NCBI GenBank assembly: GCA_010028225.1
Contig: RGOY01000042.1
Coordinates: forward strand, 1-9,510
DNA length: 9,510 nt
Direction of reading: 5' to 3'
Source: Actinomycetota bacterium
GTDB taxonomy: Bacteria > Actinomycetota > Actinomycetes > Nanopelagicales > Nanopelagicaceae
Part shown: piece by piece, positions 6,605-9,510 of the stretch
Numbering within the stretch: the stretch's first letter is position 1
Layout: every line of letters starts with the position of its first letter
Position numbers and translations under genes: made by a program
The notes under the pieces: model-generated
The model's database searches: none
What the model saw: the letters and a program-made list of their open reading frames with translations, nothing else
What the model was told of the DNA's origin: nothing

Positions 6605-7451
6605 GCCATCCCTCAACGGGAAGTTTGAATTTAGCAACAAGCCGATCAGTGAACGGTGAATCATCAAGATGAGCCAGGCGTACCGATTCATGTGATGCGG
6701 TTAATGAAACCCTGTCACCCTCCTCGAGCCCAACACGCCTTAAACCATCAGCGCTCAGAAGCGCTCTCTCGCTCTCAACATCAATCTTGATAGTTGAATG
6801 TGGCGAGATCACCATGGGTCTTGAATAGAGTGCATGGGCAGCGAGAGGCAGCAAGATAAGAGCTTTGACATCAGGCCAAACCACAGGGCCGCCTGCGGAG
6901 AATGCATAGGCTGTTGAACCCGTTGGCGTTGAGATCAACACCCCATCGCAACCCCATCGTGATAATGGTCGATCATCCACTTGAACAAAGAGTTCGACCA
7001 TGGCTGGTTCTGCACTTTCAACTACAACTTCGTTGAGTGCAAAACCTTTCGCGATGATTTCACCTCCTCGCGCTACCTCGTATGCGAGGGTGAGTCGATC
7101 TTCAGTGGAAAACTTCATTGCTTCAATACTCTGAAGCAACTCAACTGGTGTTGGGCGATTTAGCTGTGCGAGGAATCCGACATGTCCGAGGTTGAGGCCA
7201 AGTATCGGTATGGATGTACCCCGTACGAGTTCAGCAGCCCGAAGCATCGTTCCGTCTCCGCCAAGAACGATACAAATCGCAACTTCTTCTTTGGAAATGT
7301 CACCAAGCGGTCTTGCTCCAGCTACCTCTATTGACGAACTGGTGACAAAGTTGAACCGGCCTTCTCCGGTTTTGATTAATTCTTTTGCGGTCGAGAGCGC
7401 CTCTACTCGATGAGGGTGCAGGACAAGCAAAATGACCGGAAGTTCACTCAC
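6594..7451 (-). CDS. nadK: NAD kinase
   Basis: NadK (PpnK) phosphorylates NAD to NADP with ATP or polyphosphate and sets the NADP(H) pool. The 285-residue protein has every family landmark: GGDGTMLRAAELV (residues 64-76, catalytic aspartate in GGDG), GLNLGHVGFLAQL, the NE pair in FALNEVVVE (140-141) that binds the nicotinamide ribose, and CDGVLISTPTGSTAYAFSAG (168-187). The C-terminal beta domain includes RPMVISPHSTIKI and LSADGLRRVGLEEGDRV. Translation starts with GTG at 7449-7451, inside a GTGA overlap of four bases with the tlyA stop, and AAGGGG lies five bases upstream. The tlyA-nadK-recN order is standard in actinobacteria and many other bacteria. The tight overlaps indicate coupled translation. 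Confidence 0.97.
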   Translation of the reverse strand: MSELPVILLVLHPHRVEALSTAKELIKTGEGRFNFVTSSSIEVAGARPLGDISKEEVAICIVLGGDGTMLRAAELVRGTSIPILGLNLGHVGFLAQLNRPTPVELLQSIEAMKFSTEDRLTLAYEVARGGEIIAKGFALNEVVVESAEPAMVELFVQVDDRPLSRWGCDGVLISTPTGSTAYAFSAGGPVVWPDVKALILLPLAAHALYSRPMVISPHSTIKIDVESERALLSADGLRRVGLEEGDRVSLTASHESVRLAHLDDSPFTDRLVAKFKLPVEGWRGK

Positions 7452-8236
7452 GAAGGCCCCTTCTCGATTGCCGCTGCAAGGTCGGATTCTCTCAGTTCTG
7501 GTGCCCCTCGGCGAAGCCAGAGGAAATATTCAACGTTACCGGCAGGGCCTGGATGGCGACTAGCAACGACTCCAGCGACACCCCACCCAAGACTCCAGGC
7601 CCTTTGGGCAACTTCACGAACAGTTTCTGCTCGAAGGCTTGGATCGCGAAGAACGCCGCCTTTCGGCAAACGCTCTCTGCCAACTTCGAACTGCGGTTTC
7701 ACCAGAAGAAGCATCTCCCCCGCATCATCGACCAAATCAACAAAGGTCGGCAAAACTGATTTAAGTGAGATGAAAGAGAGATCAGAGACAAGCAGATCAA
7801 CCCTATTTTCAATCTCCTCAACCTTGAGATCCTTTACATTTTTTCTGTCTATAACCTTCACTTGTGGATGATTTTGCAGGCGCCAGTCAAGCTGTCCATA
7901 TCCGACATCGACCGCGTAAACAATCCTCGCGCCACTTTGAAGAAGAACATCGGTAAAGCCCCCAGTCGATGCTCCCGCGTCAATGACCCTCTTGTCCAAG
8001 GGTTTGATCTCAGGTAGATCATCAAGTGCTCCGCGCAATTTCAGTCCGCCTCGGGAGGCGTAACGCAAAACTTCTTCATCCACAGTAAGTGAATCATTCT
8101 CGGCAACTCGACTGGCTGGTTTTCGAACGGTAATCCCGTTCACACGAAGATGACCAGATTCAATCAGGGATCTCGCCTCTTCTCGCGATCGAACCAGGTG
8201 TCTTCGAACCATCTCCTGGTCGAGGCGTATTCGCAT
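7448..8236 (-). CDS. tlyA: TlyA-family rRNA 2'-O-methyltransferase
   Basis: TlyA enzymes transfer a methyl group from S-adenosylmethionine to ribose 2'-OH in rRNA; the mycobacterial enzyme modifies 16S C1409 and 23S C1920 and confers capreomycin sensitivity. Residues 3-55 (numbered from the ATG at 8236) are an S4 RNA-binding domain (RLDQEMVRRHLVRSREEARS, then SGHLRVNGI). The FtsJ/RrmJ-like methyltransferase follows: YASRGGLKLRGAL, the SAM motif VIDAGASTGGFTDVLLQSG, AVDVGYGQLDWRL, the active-site aspartate in LLVSDLSFISL and the lysine in LLLVKPQFEVG. The ATG at 8236 is chosen because actinobacterial homologues begin just before the S4 domain (262 residues here) and because the frame upstream is used by the preceding small gene in another phase. 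Whether both rRNA sites are targeted cannot be read from sequence. An enzyme acting on rRNA lies about 1 kb from a 5S gene here. Confidence 0.95.
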   Translation of the reverse strand: MRIRLDQEMVRRHLVRSREEARSLIESGHLRVNGITVRKPASRVAENDSLTVDEEVLRYASRGGLKLRGALDDLPEIKPLDKRVIDAGASTGGFTDVLLQSGARIVYAVDVGYGQLDWRLQNHPQVKVIDRKNVKDLKVEEIENRVDLLVSDLSFISLKSVLPTFVDLVDDAGEMLLLVKPQFEVGRERLPKGGVLRDPSLRAETVREVAQRAWSLGWGVAGVVASRHPGPAGNVEYFLWLRRGAPELRESDLAAAIEKGPS

Positions 8237-8237
8237 G

Positions 8238-8390
8238 CTAGTTGCTCTCGATCTCCTGCATTTTCTTAGCAAGTTCTTGATTGACTTCTGCAAACCTTTG
8301 ACTGTGCTCAGCAAGTGGCGCAGACTTTATTTCATTAATCTTCTCTCGAACTTTGTGAAGATCGACATTCGTCTCATTGGCCATATTCAT
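8238..8390 (-). CDS. Conserved-position small protein upstream of tlyA, 50 residues
   Basis: The frame starts with ATG at 8388-8390 and ends with TAG at 8238-8240, one base before the tlyA ATG. It translates to MNMANETNVDLHKVREKINE, then IKSAPLAEHSQRFAEVNQEL, then AKKMQEIESN. It is charged and predicted helical, with no signal peptide or membrane segment. Small proteins with the same pattern (a proline, EH, then a helix of F..V...L...L spacing) lie just before tlyA in other actinobacteria, for example at the Rv1693 position; I recall this from the family and have not checked by search. It fills the gap between the repeat protein (12 bases) and tlyA exactly, which is strong positional support. 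A second ATG at residue 3 is also usable; neither has a clear ribosome binding site. Function unknown. Confidence 0.8.
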   Translation of the reverse strand: MNMANETNVDLHKVREKINEIKSAPLAEHSQRFAEVNQELAKKMQEIESN

Positions 8391-8402
8391 AGCGTAACTG
8401 CA

Positions 8403-9287
8403 CTACTCGCTCTTAGCCGTTATTGCTTCATGTACCTCATGCCACGACCGTAAAATTCGCTCAGCAATACCGCGTAATTGGGGGTTTCCAAGCCTTCCTT
8501 CAAGAAAGTCCCGATCTTTCACGGTAACCGAGACCAACGCAGCATCTCTCTGGCCACTTGCTAATCTCGCCCAGGCAGAGATGATTCGAGCTTCAATTAA
8601 TCGTTCTTTTTCGATCTTGTTCGCATCTACTTCACCGAGAATTTCCAGCGCTTTAGCGGGACGCTCGAGTCCAAGCTCGGCGGCAGCAACATCAATCAGA
8701 ATCGAGTCCTCACCAAGAATACGGTGTGCTGCGCGGAGTGCTGTCTTTGCCTCCTGATATTTCCCTTGCTTCAGGGCAACTTTCCCCTCAAATTCCCGCA
8801 CGACTCCGACACGTCCAGCACGAGCAGCTGCGCTTTTCGCGTAACGAAAGGCACTTGCCAAGCTTTCGTCACTTGCTTGGTCCAGAAATCGAATGACCAT
8901 CAAAAGTTCTTTTCCAACTACTTCAGCATTTTCAGGAGAGAGCGCGCGCAATCCCGTTTTGACTCGGCTTGGTAGAGATTTGACATCTAAGTCATCAGGA
9001 AGCGGCGGATTATCAAATATGCGTCGAGGTCGCTTTTCATTTCGTGAATCTCGCTGCGAGGAAACTCTTCCATCAGAGTTTTTTCGTTGTGGTCCTCGAC
9101 GATCACCGCCACTTCGTTGATCGGTTGATGGGGAACGACTTCCCGTAGACCTTGATCTACTTCGCTCAGCAGAACTTGCATTGTGCGGTTTGCGCGAATT
9201 GCTTCGCTGAGTTGAGGAGGAACGCTCATTGCCTCGTGGCGAACGCGAGTTTTTACCTGATCCAGAAACTGAAGAAGGGGGCCGCAT
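8403..9287 (-). CDS. Arg/Ser-rich protein with C-terminal TPR-like helical repeats
   Basis: The 294-residue product has two parts. Residues 1-90 are low-complexity and strongly basic (ERSRSRSTGSRSPSTDQRSG, then RRGPQRKN, then NEKRPRR) and should be disordered; such tails often bind RNA. Residues 91-290 are helical: FDNPPLPDDLDVKSLPSRVK, then LRALSPENAEVVGKELLMV, followed by TPR-like units (EGKVALKQGKYQEAKTALRA, then AAELGLERPAKALEILGEV, then ARLASGQRDAALVSV). From memory this is the actinobacterial protein found upstream of tlyA (Rv1691 position), which also has an Arg-rich N-terminus and TPR repeats; its function is unknown. The ATG at 9287 has AAGGGGG seven bases upstream, but both lie in the hairpin at 9272-9304 and only 26 bases from the 5S gene, so there is no room for a separate promoter. 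The start is therefore likely but not certain, and expression may depend on readthrough from the rRNA operon. Confidence 0.85.
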   Translation of the reverse strand: MRPPSSVSGSGKNSRSPRGNERSSSTQRSNSRKPHNASSAERSRSRSTGSRSPSTDQRSGGDRRGPQRKNSDGRVSSQRDSRNEKRPRRIFDNPPLPDDLDVKSLPSRVKTGLRALSPENAEVVGKELLMVIRFLDQASDESLASAFRYAKSAAARAGRVGVVREFEGKVALKQGKYQEAKTALRAAHRILGEDSILIDVAAAELGLERPAKALEILGEVDANKIEKERLIEARIISAWARLASGQRDAALVSVTVKDRDFLEGRLGNPQLRGIAERILRSWHEVHEAITAKSE

Positions 9288-9304
9288 AGTGCAACCCCCT
9301 TCTT
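9272..9304 (-). terminator. Strong hairpin after 5S rRNA; possible rRNA terminator overlapping a gene start
   Basis: AAGAAGGGGG and CCCCCTTCTT form a perfect 10-pair stem around a 13-base loop that can fold further (GCA, three bases, TGC). It begins about ten bases after the 5S 3' end, where an rRNA operon terminator is expected. On the minus strand the sequence after it (CAGTTTCTGG) is only partly U-rich, so a classical intrinsic terminator is not certain. The 5' arm is also the ribosome binding site, and the inner loop holds the ATG, of the next gene; codons 3-6 are the 3' arm. Confidence 0.6.
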
Positions 9305-9313
9305 AGAAATAAT

Positions 9314-9430
9314 GTCCGGCGACGTTCTACTCTCCCACACGGTCCCCCGTGCAGTACCATCGACGCTGAAAGGCTTAACTTCCGGGTTCGGAATGGGACC
9401 GGGTGTTTCCCTCTCGCTATAGCCGCCGAA
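9314..9430 (-). rRNA. rrf: 5S ribosomal RNA
   Basis: 5S rRNA is a component of the large ribosomal subunit central protuberance. On the minus strand the conserved segments are all present in order: TTCGGCGGCTATAGCG at the 5' end, GAGGGAAACACCCGGT, CATTCCGAACCCGGAAGTTA, AGCCTTTCAGCGTCGATGGT, ACTGCACGGGGGACCGTGTG, and GGAGAGTAGAACGTCGCCGG at the 3' end. The terminal helix pairs the 5' TCGGCGGC with the 3' GTCGCCGG with mismatches, fixing the ends to within two or three bases. Length of about 117 is normal. It is the last gene of an rrn operon whose 23S lies to the right, outside the window. Confidence 0.96.
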
Positions 9431-9510
9431 ACTCTATGGAGTTATGGTGGATCTTTTTGGATCCCGACCGTATCTCGGGAACCACACAGTGGACGCGTAG
9501 CAACTTTGTA
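9431..9510 (-). other. 23S-5S internal transcribed spacer (partial)
   Basis: On the minus strand this 80-base stretch leads into 5S and contains TACGCGTCCACTGTGTGGTT followed by CCCGAGATACGGTCGGGA, wording I recognise as typical of actinobacterial 23S-5S spacers. The conserved 23S 3' end is not seen, so 23S ends beyond base 9510. Three small inverted repeats are present: TCCCGA/TCGGGA (9462-9480), GGATC/GATCC (9449-9464) and AACTC/GAGTT (9430-9443). The first two share bases and exclude one another. They may be RNase processing structures; no tRNA or reading frame is present. Confidence 0.8.

Noticed and set aside
6605..6691. An N-terminal extension of recN of 29 residues
   Set aside because: It would overlap nadK by 98 bases, does not resemble RecN, and the GTG at 6604 has a well-placed GAGG.
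8237..8314. An N-terminal extension of tlyA of 26 residues
   Set aside because: It overlaps the 50-residue gene in a different frame and precedes the S4 domain, where homologues start. The ATG at 8236 follows the small gene's stop by one base.
8987..9340. A 117-residue minus-strand frame starting inside 5S and overlapping the 294-residue gene
   Set aside because: It begins within the 5S rRNA gene and runs in another phase of the Arg/Ser-rich region; codons rich in AG and TC in that region keep alternative frames open. The other phase continues into a recognisable repeat protein.
9449..9464. GGATC hairpin with a run of five T as an intrinsic terminator
   Set aside because: The T run is in the loop, not after the stem, and the site lies between 23S and 5S, where termination is not expected. 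A processing structure is more likely.

Overview
The window reads as chromosomal housekeeping DNA from an actinobacterium with unusually low GC for the group (by eye close to balanced GC/AT). The best fit is a small, streamlined genome of the freshwater acI/Nanopelagicales kind, but that placement is an inference from gene order, protein sequence and tight packing; no species marker is complete here. The order TPR protein - small protein - tlyA - nadK - recN - pyrG - xerD - (parA) - scpA - scpB is the one known from Mycobacterium (Rv1691 to Rv1710) and Streptomyces, with several members missing.

Layout from right to left, as transcribed on the minus strand: the 23S-5S rRNA spacer and a complete 5S rRNA gene (9314-9510), a strong hairpin (9272-9304), an Arg/Ser-rich protein with a helical repeat domain (8403-9287), a 50-residue small protein (8238-8390), tlyA (7448-8236), nadK (6594-7451), recN (4931-6604), pyrG (3253-4929) and xerD (2469-3266). 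The protein genes are separated by 12 bases or fewer, or overlap by 4 to 14 bases, so they probably form one transcript. Facing this operon on the plus strand is a two-gene unit, parA (1077-2057) and a ribbon-helix-helix protein (2057-2455), joined by a TGATG overlap behind a consensus ribosome binding site. Divergent from parA, on the minus strand, are scpA (193-1044) and the start of scpB (cut by the window edge at base 1). No gap between genes exceeds 35 bases except the rRNA spacer.

Functionally the window joins translation (5S rRNA, the rRNA methyltransferase TlyA), nucleotide and cofactor supply (CTP synthase, NAD kinase), DNA repair (RecN) and chromosome maintenance (XerD dimer resolution, ParA with a DNA-binding partner, and the ScpA/ScpB subunits of the SMC condensin). 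I see no mobile element, phage, toxin, CRISPR or defence system. The points most worth a second look are the ParA plus ribbon-helix-helix pair beside the condensin genes, a XerD that lacks about 32 to 40 residues between its two domains, and the hairpin after the 5S gene that contains the ribosome binding site and start codon of the next gene.
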